Assembly (NCBI RefSeq): GCF_022965805.1
Contig: NW_027331669.1
Location: 1 to 64,000, forward strand
Length of the DNA stretch: 64,000 nt
DNA from: Primulina eburnea
Taxonomy: Eukaryota > Streptophyta > Magnoliopsida > Lamiales > Gesneriaceae
Direction of reading: 5' to 3'
The position numbers and the translations under genes were made by a program. How positions within the stretch are numbered: the stretch's first letter is position 1; the number at the start of each line of letters is the position of its first letter. The notes under the pieces were generated by a model. It ran no database searches and was not told the origin of the DNA. It was given only the letters and a program-made list of their open reading frames with translations. Shown here piece by piece: positions 46,401 through 54,998 of this stretch.

Positions 46401-48636
46401 CATTTCCCGATCTGCACACCGTAGCTATCCTTTCTTTCAAGTTCTGAGGAAAGCACAGAAGTTCGGCTGGGATGATAACTGCGAGCAGGCCTTTCAAAAT
46501 TTGAAAAAACACTTGGCTGAATTGCCTGTCTTAGCAAAACCCGAGCCCGGAGAAAAATTGTGGGTCTATCTCTCAGCCACCGAAATTGCTGTTAGTTCCG
46601 TGCTCGTCAAGGAAGAAGGGACCGATCAGAAGCCTGTCTACTATGTCAGTCACGCCCTTCGCGGAGCCGAAATGAGATACAGTGAATTAGAAAAGATTGC
46701 TCTAGCTTTGGTAATGACTGCTCGAAAGTTGAGACCGTATTTCCTATCACATCCCATTGTGGTCCTCACTAATTCTCCTCTCGGCAGAATTATGACTCAT
46801 GCAGAGGTCTCGGGGAGGATGATCAAATGGACTGTAGAACTCGGGGAATACGATATTGAGTATAAACCCCGGGCTGCAATAAAAGCACAAGCGCTATCAG
46901 ATTTCTTAACAGAAATGATCCAGCCCGAGGAAGAAAAAGTGTGGAGGGTATTTGTTGATGGCGCTTCAAACATAGCAGGATGCGGAGTGGGGGTCGTCTT
47001 GATCTCCCCACTCGAAGAAAGGATTAAATTGGCTTTAAGGATTGACTTTAGGGTCACGAATAATGAAGCAGAATACGAAGCTGTCTTGGCAGGGTTGCGT
47101 GCTGCCCGAGAGATTGGGGCATCCCGAATCATCATTTATTCCGACTCCCAGCTGATTACTCAACAAATTAAGGGAGCTTACGAAGTTAAGAATGAAAAGA
47201 TGCTCAAGTACTTGAATCTTATCACTTCTCAAGCGTCATCCTTCACAGACTGGAGTATCGAACAGATTCCCCGGGAAGAAAACACCGAAGCCGACACATT
47301 GGCTAAATTGGCGGCTTCCTTGACAGAAGTAAGCACCCGGGAGATTCTCTATTGTTCGAAGCTCGTATCTTCGCTTGAAGAAGAAACACCCCCGCTGAGA
47401 GAAGACTCTTGGGTGACTCCTCTCATAGAATATATAAAGGAGGGAAAACTTCCAGAAGACCGGACCCAAGCTGTAAAGATCAGGAAGCAGGTACCCCGAT
47501 TTGCCCTTTTAAATGATGTTTTATATAGGCGATCCTTTCAGGGCCCCTTACTCAAGTGCCTATCGGGGGAAGAGACAGAGTATGTCCTTCGGGAAATACA
47601 TGAGGGATGTTGTGGGGAACATCTCGGGGGAACGGCTCTATCGCGGAAGGTTATTTTAGCAGGATTTTGGTGGCCCCAAGTAAACCAAGATGCTGCCCGG
47701 CTCGTCCAGAAATGCCAAGGTTGTCAACATCACTCTAATTTCCACCACCGCCCAACTGCTAACATGCAACCGATCTCCGCATCATGCCCTTTTGACCAAT
47801 GGGGATTGGACATCGTGGGTCCCTTTCCGCCAGTTCGCGCCCAGAAGAAGTTCCTCCTGGTAGCCGTGGATTATTTTTCTAAATGGGTAGAAGCCGAGCC
47901 GTTGGCAAGAATCACCGAGGATGAAATCATGAAATTCTTATGGAAAAACATTGTCTGCCGATATGGCATCCCCAGGAAATTGATTTCAGACAATGGCAGA
48001 CAATTCCAAGGAAAAAAGATTACCTCTTGGTGTCAGGAAATGAAGATTATGCAATCTTTTACCTCAGTAGCCTACCCTCAAGCCAATGGCCCGACAGAGG
48101 TAACCAACAGGATCATCGTGCAAGCTTTGAAAGCCCGGTTGCAGGGGAAAGGAAAAGATTGGGTAGAAGAATTACCCAGCGTCTTATGGGCTTATCGGAC
48201 TACTCCTCGGACATCTACTCGGGAAACCCCATATGGTCTGGTTTATGGATCTGAAGCAGTCTTGCCAGTAGAAATCGGGCAATCTTCCACTCGAGTGGAA
48301 TCCTATTCGAGCAACAATGACTTATCTCGAGCCCTGGAGCTCGACCTTGTGGAAGAAAAAAGAGATCGGGCGGTCATCCGGATGGAAGCTTATCGCAACA
48401 GGATCATAAAATCCTATAACAAGCACGTCCGAAGAAGTGATTTTCACGTGGGAGATCTGGTTATGAAAAAAGTTAAACCGGTGGGTGATGTGGGGAAGCT
48501 AGAAGCCAAATGGGAAGGGCCTTTCAAAGTAATCAGAAAAGTCAGTTCTGGTACGGCCTATTATCTCGAAGATCCTCAAGGACGTGTTCTTAAAAGACCA
48601 TGGAATGCTTTTCATTTAAAGAAGTATTATGCTTAA
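43429..48636 (+). CDS. Intact Tat/Retand-like Gag-Pol polyprotein (1735 aa)
   Basis: The ORF begins upstream at a GTG (43423), but the first ATG is at 43429 (MAPTRRANQDAS). Order: Gag with the retrotrans_gag core (AQRWFEGLAP, about 43990); a Cys/His region (YCTLHKNCAHDTNQC, about 44535-44580); retropepsin IFVDNGSSVNVIF (about 45007); reverse transcriptase with CVDFRDLNKACPKD and YVDDILIK (about 46126); a first RNase H whose initial Asp is replaced (LWVYLSATEIAVSS); a second, archaeal-type RNase H with FVDGAS, NNEAEYEAVL, YSDSQL and ADTLAKLA (about 46945-47320); and integrase with an HHCC region (about 47596-47730) and the DDE residues in LDIVGPF, ISDNGRQF and PTEVTNR (about 47804-48105). The stop is at 48634-48636. 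No lesion was seen. Confidence 0.95.
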   Translation: MAPTRRANQDASRAPEENNTRLSGAGGPPPNDPQPTIHLTPEELKKIITDAVNMANAKKAASHQASQHEQQRKQAQEEERREEERESAGSKSPTIAGELEELRKKVKALEGQAVSKGGIFVIKGCPFSDIIVREPLPGHFKSAKIKDYDGSSDPEEHLARFENMAMLHCYEDPIKCKVFLTTLVDSAQRWFEGLAPQSICCFEDFQKVFLHQFSSSKKYKKTAFSLFEVKQRQDETLRAYLKRFNRVALDVPTCAPETKTTAFMQGLWEGDFFRSLTKKLPENFEDLLSRAEKYINMEEAQNQKREALKRARGDRTYKTEERAPKKSGGGHFPHVPLKMARDREIQECRSNEVLPPRSEVRISKPEQKRYCTLHKNCAHDTNQCRVLGRNANRRPVSAPHPPRERSKQPPWLSRRSSLNIPQRTMSTSSGRRGGETSTREERIKPVGGEDPSPSRGVIKMISGGATDGDSNRARKARGRRECLEVDNKRRNEPIISFGPEDLQGVSLPHNDALVIQARIANYDVLRIFVDNGSSVNVIFKDALIQMDLHEYQLETVETALFGFAGHAVYPEGEIALPLTLGTGDLRKTVITTFTVVDAPSSYNVIIGRPAMNEMRAVASTYHQKIKFPVKGQVGEVKGDQPSSRRCYGETVRIDQKKARREGKGKEHQEEAREGEVHFVTEEEQESVEIESGKTIRIARDICATTRVKLLQCLKTNADIFAWSQQELTGISPQVAEHRLNILPGSRPIKQKKRHFGPEKDKIIEKQVEALLRAGQIREVHFPSWLSNVVLVPKSAGKWRMCVDFRDLNKACPKDCYPLPRIDQLVDSTSGCEILSFLDAYQGYHQIPLATEDQDKASFVTSGGTFCYVVMPFGLKNAGATYQRLMNLVFQKQIGRNIEVYVDDILIKTREVTHFIDDLIETFATLKQYRIKLNPAKCVFGVKSGKFLGFMVTDRGIEVNPEKIRAIMDMPSPQSVRDVQKLTGKIAALSRFISRSAHRSYPFFQVLRKAQKFGWDDNCEQAFQNLKKHLAELPVLAKPEPGEKLWVYLSATEIAVSSVLVKEEGTDQKPVYYVSHALRGAEMRYSELEKIALALVMTARKLRPYFLSHPIVVLTNSPLGRIMTHAEVSGRMIKWTVELGEYDIEYKPRAAIKAQALSDFLTEMIQPEEEKVWRVFVDGASNIAGCGVGVVLISPLEERIKLALRIDFRVTNNEAEYEAVLAGLRAAREIGASRIIIYSDSQLITQQIKGAYEVKNEKMLKYLNLITSQASSFTDWSIEQIPREENTEADTLAKLAASLTEVSTREILYCSKLVSSLEEETPPLREDSWVTPLIEYIKEGKLPEDRTQAVKIRKQVPRFALLNDVLYRRSFQGPLLKCLSGEETEYVLREIHEGCCGEHLGGTALSRKVILAGFWWPQVNQDAARLVQKCQGCQHHSNFHHRPTANMQPISASCPFDQWGLDIVGPFPPVRAQKKFLLVAVDYFSKWVEAEPLARITEDEIMKFLWKNIVCRYGIPRKLISDNGRQFQGKKITSWCQEMKIMQSFTSVAYPQANGPTEVTNRIIVQALKARLQGKGKDWVEELPSVLWAYRTTPRTSTRETPYGLVYGSEAVLPVEIGQSSTRVESYSSNNDLSRALELDLVEEKRDRAVIRMEAYRNRIIKSYNKHVRRSDFHVGDLVMKKVKPVGDVGKLEAKWEGPFKVIRKVSSGTAYYLEDPQGRVLKRPWNAFHLKKYYA

Positions 48637-48689
48637 GAAACATTTGTATCTATTATTTCTACACTGAATGAAGGAAATTACTCGAAAGA

Positions 48690-49420
48690 ATTCTTTTAAG
48701 TCCAGGGACCCGTACCCTGGCCCGGTGGACCCGTACCCCGGATAATCTTTTAAGTCCAGGGACCCGTACCCTGGCCCGGTGGACCCGTACCCCGGATAAT
48801 CTTTTAAGTCCAGGGACCCGTACCCTGGCCCGGTGGACCCGTACCCCGGATAATCTTTTAAGTCCAGGGACCCGTACCCCGGATAATCTTTTAAGTCCAG
48901 GGACCCGTACCCTGGCCCGGTGGACCCGTACCCCGGATAATCTTTTAAGTCCAGGGACCCGTACCCTGGCCCGGTGGACCCGTACCCCGGATAATCTTTT
49001 AAGTCCAGGGACCCGTACCCTGGCCCGGTGGACCCGTACCCCGGATAATCTTTTAAGTCCAGGGACCCGTACCCTGGCCCGGTGGACCCGTACCCCGGAT
49101 AATCTTTTAAGTCCAGGGACCCGTACCCTGGCCCGGTGGACCCGTACCCCGGATAATCTTTTAAGTCCAGGGACCCGTACCCTGGCCCGGTGGACCCGTA
49201 CCCCGGATAATCTTTTAAGTCCAGGGACCCGTACCCTGGCCCGGTGGACCCGTACCCCGGATAATCTTTTAAGTCCAGGGACCCGTACCCTGGCCCGGTG
49301 GACCCGTACCCCGGATAATCTTTTAAGCCCAGGGACCCGTACCCTGGCCGGATGGACCCGTACCCCGGATTATCTTTTAGGACTTATACCCAACCCGGGT
49401 AAACCGTATCCCATTTAGCA
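48690..49420 (+). repeat. 54-bp tandem repeat array, about 13 copies
   Basis: The unit starts ATAATCTTTTAAGTCCAGGG and contains two variants of a half-unit, GGACCCGTACCCTGG and GGACCCGTACCCCGG. Most copies are identical. One (about 48850-48882) is a short form of about 33 bp lacking one half-unit. The last full copy, near 49321, is diverged, and a degenerate copy follows at about 49380-49420. The array begins about 55 bp after the gag-pol stop and ends about 110 bp before the 3' end of the antisense gene, so it separates two convergent genes. Retand elements are known for a tandem array in this region. Confidence 0.95.
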
Positions 49421-49530
49421 ATCGAAATTACGAAATTTTTCTAAAGGGAGCAAAATCGAAAAAAAGAAACATGCATACATAGATCAGAGGAAAGGGGTTA
49501 CAAAAAAAAAAAAAAAAAAAAAAGAGTTGT

Positions 49531-51790
49531 TTATTCCGCAGGAGGGTCCCGCTTATCCATATCTTCCTTGTCATCGTCTGGGAGAGATGCAACAGCCTTC
49601 TCCAAATCTGGGAAATCTTCCATATCCGCTGGAACCAGGCCAGCTTCCTCGAATTGCTCCAAACACTTGTTAAAGCCTTGTTCAAAGTACGGGAAAGCTT
49701 TTCTGGCCAGCATTCGTTTAAAATCCGAAGACTTCAGGAAGTGTGACATCTGCTCTGTCTGGGTCTTCCTCAAAAGAGCCACTGCCGCCTGAAAGTCCTC
49801 AGCCCGGACCCGGTGGTATTCTGCATCTTCTCTGGCAGCCAGCATCCCTTCTCTAGCCTCAGCAGCCATCGCCTCGAAATCCTCGGCACGAGCCCGGGAG
49901 GATTCTGCTTCTGCCCTGGCCGACTGCGCCTCCGCCCGAACAACAGATAAGTTTGCCTGAAGCAGATCCATCTGCTGTTGCCAAATGGCCTTCTCCCGGG
50001 CCAGGACATTCTCATGAATTTCCCTGATCCGGCTTACTTCCTCTTGGAGCTGACCATGCGCTCCCTGAGCGGCCTTGGTTTGGGCATTAGCTCTCTTGGC
50101 TATCTTCGCCACTCGTTCATGCCCATGAAGTAACATTTGTAAACCCTGGTAATGAAAAGGTCAGGAAAATTTGCAGGAGAAAGGAAGAAGCAAGGGAGAG
50201 GGAACCCAAAAAAATGAACTTACCGAGAAGGTCCGGGCCGCTCCTTCGCTTAGGAGCATATTAGGGTGCATTCCCTGAAGATGTGCCACCTCGTCAGGTC
50301 GGAGGAAGCTCCCGATCACTCCTAGTAGATCTGAACTGATGGTATCCCCAAAAATATTGGGTAGAACCAGAGGCCTCGTCGCCGAAGTGCCTGTAGAAGG
50401 ATCAGCCAAAGCAGGGGAAGGGGTCATCCCCTCGGGCTCATCTTCCACCACTACCGTCTCCACCCGTGGCTCCGTGGTGGCTCTCCTCTTGCGACGGTTC
50501 AGGGAAGTTGAGTCTTCCTCCCCTCCCGAAGAGATAGGCCCCACCCTGGGAGAACTGGCCCCTGCTTGGGCATTACTCTCTGCTTCCCGGGCCAAATCTG
50601 CCTCGCTGGCTCTGTGTTCTTCTGTTTCTTGAGCTTCAGCTGCCTCCCTAGCACGGCGTGCTTCCAATTCACCAGCTTCGGCCGCCTCCCTGGCCCGGCG
50701 CTCCTCCTGTTCCTGGGCTTCCTTCGCCCTTTTCTCCACTCTAATCCTCTTTTGCTCCGCTTTCCTCTGAGCAGCAGCCTCTAGAAAGCTTGCTTTGATC
50801 ATGTCTTCTTCGGCTACATCAAGAACACAGTGGGTCAGCAAGGTAAAGTCGCAAAAAAAAAAAAAAAAAAAAAGCCAAGAAAAGCGATTTACCCGCCTGC
50901 GACCCGGGTTGATCAAACTCGTCGATGATCTGATCTACAGGGTCTTCAGGCCGGGACCCGATCCCGTAATAGGCCAGATTGTTCGACCCAATCAGCACTG
51001 AAGATAAGAAGGATTGCTTTCCTAAAGCATCCCAGGCATCGGTAAAAGGAGGAAGAAGTTTGAAATCTCGGGGAAGCTCAGGTTGTTTAGGCATGGAAGG
51101 AAGAAACCCCAAAGCACAGGTGGGGAGAGTCGGAAATTTCAGAAAGAAAAATTTTGTTTTCCATCCCTTCAAAGAAGAAGGGATGTCGGTTAAAAACCGA
51201 TAGTGCATCCGGGCCATAAAAGAAAAAACCCCGTCATTAAATCGACAGGAATAAAAATAGTGAAAGACGGAGGAGTTAATGGGAATAAGTTTCATGCGGA
51301 ACAAAACAAAAGTAGCTGCCATAATACGAAAAGCATTGGGATGAAGATGATTAAGAGGAAGGTTAAAAAATCGAGCAACTCCTTCAAAGAAATGATGAAC
51401 CGGGAAACGGAGACCGCTCCTAAGCTGCTCAAGGAAGAAAGCGTGGTATCCGAGGGGAGGAGTATCAGGATGGTCAGTAGGTCCGGGAATCCTAATGTCA
51501 TAAGTAGAAGGAATAGCCCCCAGGGACCGAATGTCTCCTAAACTACCCGGACGGAGAGTGGAAGACACCGTAGAAAACCAGAAGGGCCCTGTTATTTTAC
51601 CCTTCCCTCTACTCGGGGAGCCCAGGGGTCGGGAAGAAGACGCTTTAGCAGTCTTCTTGGACAAGGATCGAGAGGGGATAGTAGGAATACCCCTCGGAAT
51701 CTGAACAGACTGGTCAGAAGGGGTGGGAGAATTGTCCTCCGATAGGCCCCTAGCATTTTTGCCCGAGGTAGAAGAAGTGGAATTGGACAT
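49531..51790 (-). CDS. Three-exon antisense gene with Transposase_28-like domain (700 aa predicted)
   Basis: Exon 1 is 51790-50893 from a true ATG (MSNSTSSTSGKNARG). A donor GTAAATCGC starts the first intron, which contains a poly-T tract and ends in GATGTAG. Exon 2 is 50813-50224 (donor GTAAGTTC; next acceptor TTCATTACCAG). Exon 3 is 50145-49531. Exon lengths 898, 590 and 615 join in phase to 2103 nt. Exon 1 (around residues 120-220) carries the pattern annotated as putative gypsy-type transposon (Transposase_28): LRSGLRFPVHHFFEGVARFF, HPNAFRIMAATFVLF, GWKTKFFFL. Exon 2 is Glu/Ala/Arg/Lys-rich and probably coiled coil, then basic (RRKRR). Exon 3 is a long coiled coil with an acidic end. Antisense ORFs of this kind are known in Tat elements; the function is unknown. 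Confidence 0.8.
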
Positions 51791-51968
51791 GATGGAAAAG
51801 AAGCAAATAAGACACAGAAAAGAGAGACTTACTGAGAGGAATTGAGGGTGATGGTTGATAGTCGGAGAGATCGCCGGAGAAATCTACAGAGAAGACCGAG
51901 GAAGAAAACAAGCAAGGCTTCGCCGAAGAATAAATTTGCAAGTGATTTTTAGAAAAAGCGATGGATCG

Positions 51969-51978
51969 CTATATATAA
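51969..51978 (-). promoter_or_regulatory. TATA-like box of the antisense gene
   Basis: On the minus strand this reads TTATATATAG, about 180 bp upstream of the ATG at 51790. The leader between them is pyrimidine-rich and has a donor-like CAGTAAGTC near 51828, so a leader intron is possible, but no clear acceptor was found. Confidence 0.45.
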
Positions 51979-52588
51979 GGGTAAGATGGAATTTATGCCG
52001 TTGATCTGGCATAGATTGGACGGGCTAGATTAGCCTTGGAAGTTGAGCGGCATCATTCGGCGGGAAAATTGAAAAGACAGTTGCTCAAATCGAGGCGCCA
52101 TGGTAGCTGAGAATACGTACGGGCTCTGACAACACGTCCTCAGAATTCTATCATTATGACTGCGCAATGATTGACTGAAAAAGCGAAGAGAGGGATTGGG
52201 ATAATGCCATATCTCGGCCTTATTCAGATCCCGGAAGAACTAAAGTTATCGAAGGAATACCCACTATACTCAGATTGGGACATACCGATTTATCATATGA
52301 CTATTCTTTTATATCCATGCGTGAAAAAGGTAAAGAGGTAATACGCCCCGATAGAATCCTTTTATCACAATCAAGAAAGAAAACATGCCAAGTCCCGGCC
52401 TCTTACGAGGTAACTCGGAGCAGAGGATCCCATCACCCGGCTAAAAGGCCCGGACAGCATGGGACCCGACGTTCGGATATGTTTAGGCCTACCTTTTTCG
52501 GTTTTCGGATTGATGATTAGTTTAGCTGGCGTTAAAACATTTGCAAGGAATTAAAAGAAGACGCAGGAATTAATTGTCTAAATTTTCA

Positions 52589-53035
52589 TTAAGGGAATGG
52601 TCGGCGTCTTATTACAGAAATTTCAGTGGCCACTCGACCTTTCCACTCATCCATCCAGTCAGTAACTTCTTGAATGCCAAGATTGACAAAGGAATCAGTG
52701 CTCGAGACCTTATTTAGATGCCGCCATTCCTTCCACAACATGGCATGCAGCAGGTTTTGATCAGTCAGCAACTCTTCAATGCGGGATACCCCTAGTTCCC
52801 GCCTGTATTTCCTCGTCACCATCCTTTGAGAACGAGTGAGGACTGTGCCGTTCAAATAAAGAAGGCCGATGAATTGAAGCTTATGCCAGGTACATACGAC
52901 TTTGGCCAGAATGTACTCATCGACATTCTTTTTGAAAAGCTCTACATAGGGACGTAACTCCGCTGGGATTTGACTTTGCACACCAACAGAAGAGATGGCA
53001 CTGCTGCAAGTGCTGGAGTCGCTGGAGCTCGACAT
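52589..53035 (-). CDS. Small antisense accessory protein A (148 aa), unknown
   Basis: An intact ORF from a true ATG at 53035 (MSSSSDSSTCSSAISS) to the stop at 52589. A Ser-rich N-terminus leads to a helical region: WHKLQFIGLLYLNG, YRRELGVSRIEELL, HAMLWKEWRHLNKVSSTDSF, VTDWMDEWKGRV. It lines up end to end with the ORF at 53529-53945 in spacing of W-KLQ-LL-G, REL/ECL-V, MLWKE/MLLKEM, SSTDSF/TSTEGF and W-W, so the two are probably duplicates. A TATAAATA on the minus strand lies about 40 bp before the start. I recognise no known family. No signal peptide or membrane segment is seen. It lies between the Transposase_28-like gene and the 3' LTR. Confidence 0.65.
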   Translation of the reverse strand: MSSSSDSSTCSSAISSVGVQSQIPAELRPYVELFKKNVDEYILAKVVCTWHKLQFIGLLYLNGTVLTRSQRMVTRKYRRELGVSRIEELLTDQNLLHAMLWKEWRHLNKVSSTDSFVNLGIQEVTDWMDEWKGRVATEISVIRRRPFP

Positions 53036-53071
53036 TGTTCTGATTGGTATGGGTGCATCTTATCCACCAAT

Positions 53072-53080
53072 TTATTTATA
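53072..53080 (-). promoter_or_regulatory. TATA box of small antisense gene A
   Basis: TATAAATAA on the minus strand, about 37 bp upstream of the ATG at 53035. Position and sequence fit a plant core promoter. Confidence 0.5.
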
Positions 53081-53528
53081 GGAAAGGGAGGAAAAGACGT
53101 TTGGGATGAGGGAATGTGAAGAGCCTAAGGTTAATTAAAGCATGCCGTCATTTATTGGGAAGGAGAATGTATCATAGCCATTAAGACCAGTGCACGTGGG
53201 CGATTATTAAGGGCCTCGAAAATTACGTGGGGTAGACCAAAAGGCGGATGCAGTTATCAAAACGACCCCGAATATGAAAGGTTTCCCGAGATAATATTCA
53301 ATGATAATGCATGCATCATTCTGACTACCCGGATATCACAAACCTTGGAGCTTCGTATCCTCTCTAAGAGATTGTCAGGGCCCAACGTAATGTTTCAAAG
53401 CAAAGCCGGTGATCAACCATTACCGTGGGGATACTTTTGTTTGGTTTGTTCAGCAGATATTCAGTAATAAAGACTCATGCCAGATCTTAAAAATACAAAG
53501 CAAGGATGAAACAGAAGAATAACTTTAT

Positions 53529-53945
53529 TCACTTGCTAGCATTTCTACTAATTACAGCGGAGTATTCTTCTTCTACAAAGAGTATCCACATGGTTTTCCA
53601 TTTCCTTAGCTCATTTGGGGAAGACTTGAGGAAGCCCTCGGTGCTTGTAATGCCCGAGAGGATTTTCATCTCCTTAAGCAACATCAGCTGGTAGATGTAA
53701 TCACCCTCGAAGATGTTCACCTCTTCAGTCACGTTCAGACATTCCCGATACTTCTCCATCTTTACCACCAGTCTAGAAGCATTAGCTTCTCCGGTCTCGT
53801 GGAGAAGTTGTAATTTCTGAAGTTTCTCCCAGTAACGAACAATCTTATGGAACACTTCATCTTCTATCTCAGTTTTCTTCTTCTCAACTAATCGCCACGA
53901 GACTTCTTCCATATCTGAATTCGACGGATTACTGGAGCTCGCCAT
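53529..53945 (-). CDS. Small antisense accessory protein B (138 aa), unknown
   Basis: An intact ORF from a true ATG at 53945 (MASSSNPSNSDMEEVSWRL) to the stop at 53529. It has a Ser/Asn-rich N-terminus, then a charged helical region with YWEKLQKLQLLHETGE, KMEKYRECLNVTEE, YIYQLMLLKEMKILSGITST and ELRKWKTMWILFVEEEY. It shares the pattern of the ORF at 52589-53035 and is probably its paralogue. TATAAATA lies on the minus strand 60-67 bp upstream. I recognise no family. Two open copies surviving in a young element suggest real genes, though the element is so young that mutations would have had little time to accumulate. Confidence 0.65.
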   Translation of the reverse strand: MASSSNPSNSDMEEVSWRLVEKKKTEIEDEVFHKIVRYWEKLQKLQLLHETGEANASRLVVKMEKYRECLNVTEEVNIFEGDYIYQLMLLKEMKILSGITSTEGFLKSSPNELRKWKTMWILFVEEEYSAVISRNASK

Positions 53946-54004
53946 TTGACTCTTGTGACCAACTATTTAATGGTAACTTGGAAAAAATAAAAAAGATGTT
54001 GCTA

Positions 54005-54012
54005 TATTTATA
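54005..54012 (-). promoter_or_regulatory. TATA box of small antisense gene B
   Basis: TATAAATA on the minus strand, 60 bp upstream of the ATG at 53945. Confidence 0.5.
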
Positions 54013-54318
54013 ATAGCAAGGGGCTAATCACAACCGTCGAATCCTTGGATACATAGACGGTCAGGACGGACATTGGGAATTGCACCAGAAAGTTGAAAAG
54101 ACGTACACGCCTATCGAAATATTGCGATAAATCATCCTCGAAAACATAAAAACGTGGGAGGTATGATTGATTGATGTACATCGCGAGTCTTCACCATACA
54201 CCGACGTCTGTGTAGCTATGCTCAGTCCAGAAGGTGTATCAAAATGGCTTTCCTGACCGGGCACAAGGGACTAATCGGGACAGCGAGTAGACTCTAGCCC
54301 GACTATTTAAGGAAGGAG
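54013..54318. other. Retand-like 3' leader and polypurine tract
   Basis: Non-coding. TTAAGGAAGGAG at 54307-54318 directly before the LTR is the likely polypurine tract. No gene is supported. Confidence 0.65.
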
Positions 54319-54993
54319 TGATGATACCCCAATATGTCCCGGGCAGTTGATCCCGGGAATGCTAGGGTCATGGGTCAGGCCCATGAGCGATGCCCGGGTC
54401 AGGACAGCCCATCTCTCGAGTGGTTGATTCAGGACATAGCACCAGAGTTCTGGTATGACTTCTCTTCTGACATCTCGAAGCGAGGGAGGCATTTAATGAT
54501 GTTGAAATACACGCGGCCGACCTATTAACATTAATGAGTGACTGGACAGATGGGATATGACCAATACATGATTTGACACGTCAGAACAATAGGGTGTAAT
54601 CAGCCGCCCTAGTATATTTAATGCGCACGTCCCAAAAAACGAGGTCATCATTATTTCCTCTACTATAAATACCAGGTTTTGCATTTATTCCTTCATTCAG
54701 ATATTAATGAACATTTAACACTCATTTATTGCACACCAATATCACAGCCATCACTTGGCTACATTGGTTTCTTGTTTGAGTACCCTGCTGACTTAAGCAT
54801 CGGAGTGGCCACGCCGGGGACCCCCTCCGGCGCCCATTCACGTGGTTGTTTTTCTTATTGGCAGATCTTTCAAAGGTCAACGAAGAATCTTCTTCCCAGT
54901 CCGCCGTCTTAGCTCATATTTCTTCCTGTATTCTTGATAGCTTACCTGGTAGAGTTACCGACCCGACTCCACTGTTCGACCCGGGTGGCATCA
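54319..54993 (+). repeat. Retand-like 3' LTR (675 bp)
   Basis: One visible difference from the 5' LTR over its whole length, then the CTTAT duplicate at 54994-54998. Confidence 0.95.
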
Positions 54994-54998
54994 CTTAT

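Larger units (their letters stand above)
42713..54993 (+). mobile_element. Tat/Retand-like Ty3/gypsy retrotransposon, complete and very young
   Basis: LTRs of 675 bp at 42713-43387 and 54319-54993 are flanked by a perfect CTTAT duplication (42708-42712 and 54994-54998). I saw one LTR difference (A at 43342, G at 54948). The primer binding site follows the 5' LTR and a purine tract AAGGAAGGAG ends at 54318. The sense strand carries one intact gag-pol with two RNase H domains, the mark of the Tat lineage. A 54-bp tandem array follows, then three antisense genes. Retand elements are known for amplified tandem repeats, and several Tat lineages for antisense ORFs. It looks structurally intact and potentially mobile. 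Confidence 0.95.

Noticed and set aside
48690..49420. CRISPR-like regular array
   Set aside because: The units are contiguous 54-bp tandem copies without unique spacers, in a plant retrotransposon.
54061..54264. 67-codon minus-strand ORF upstream of small gene B
   Set aside because: No similarity to the other antisense ORFs, no TATA-like box in place and composition like non-coding leader.
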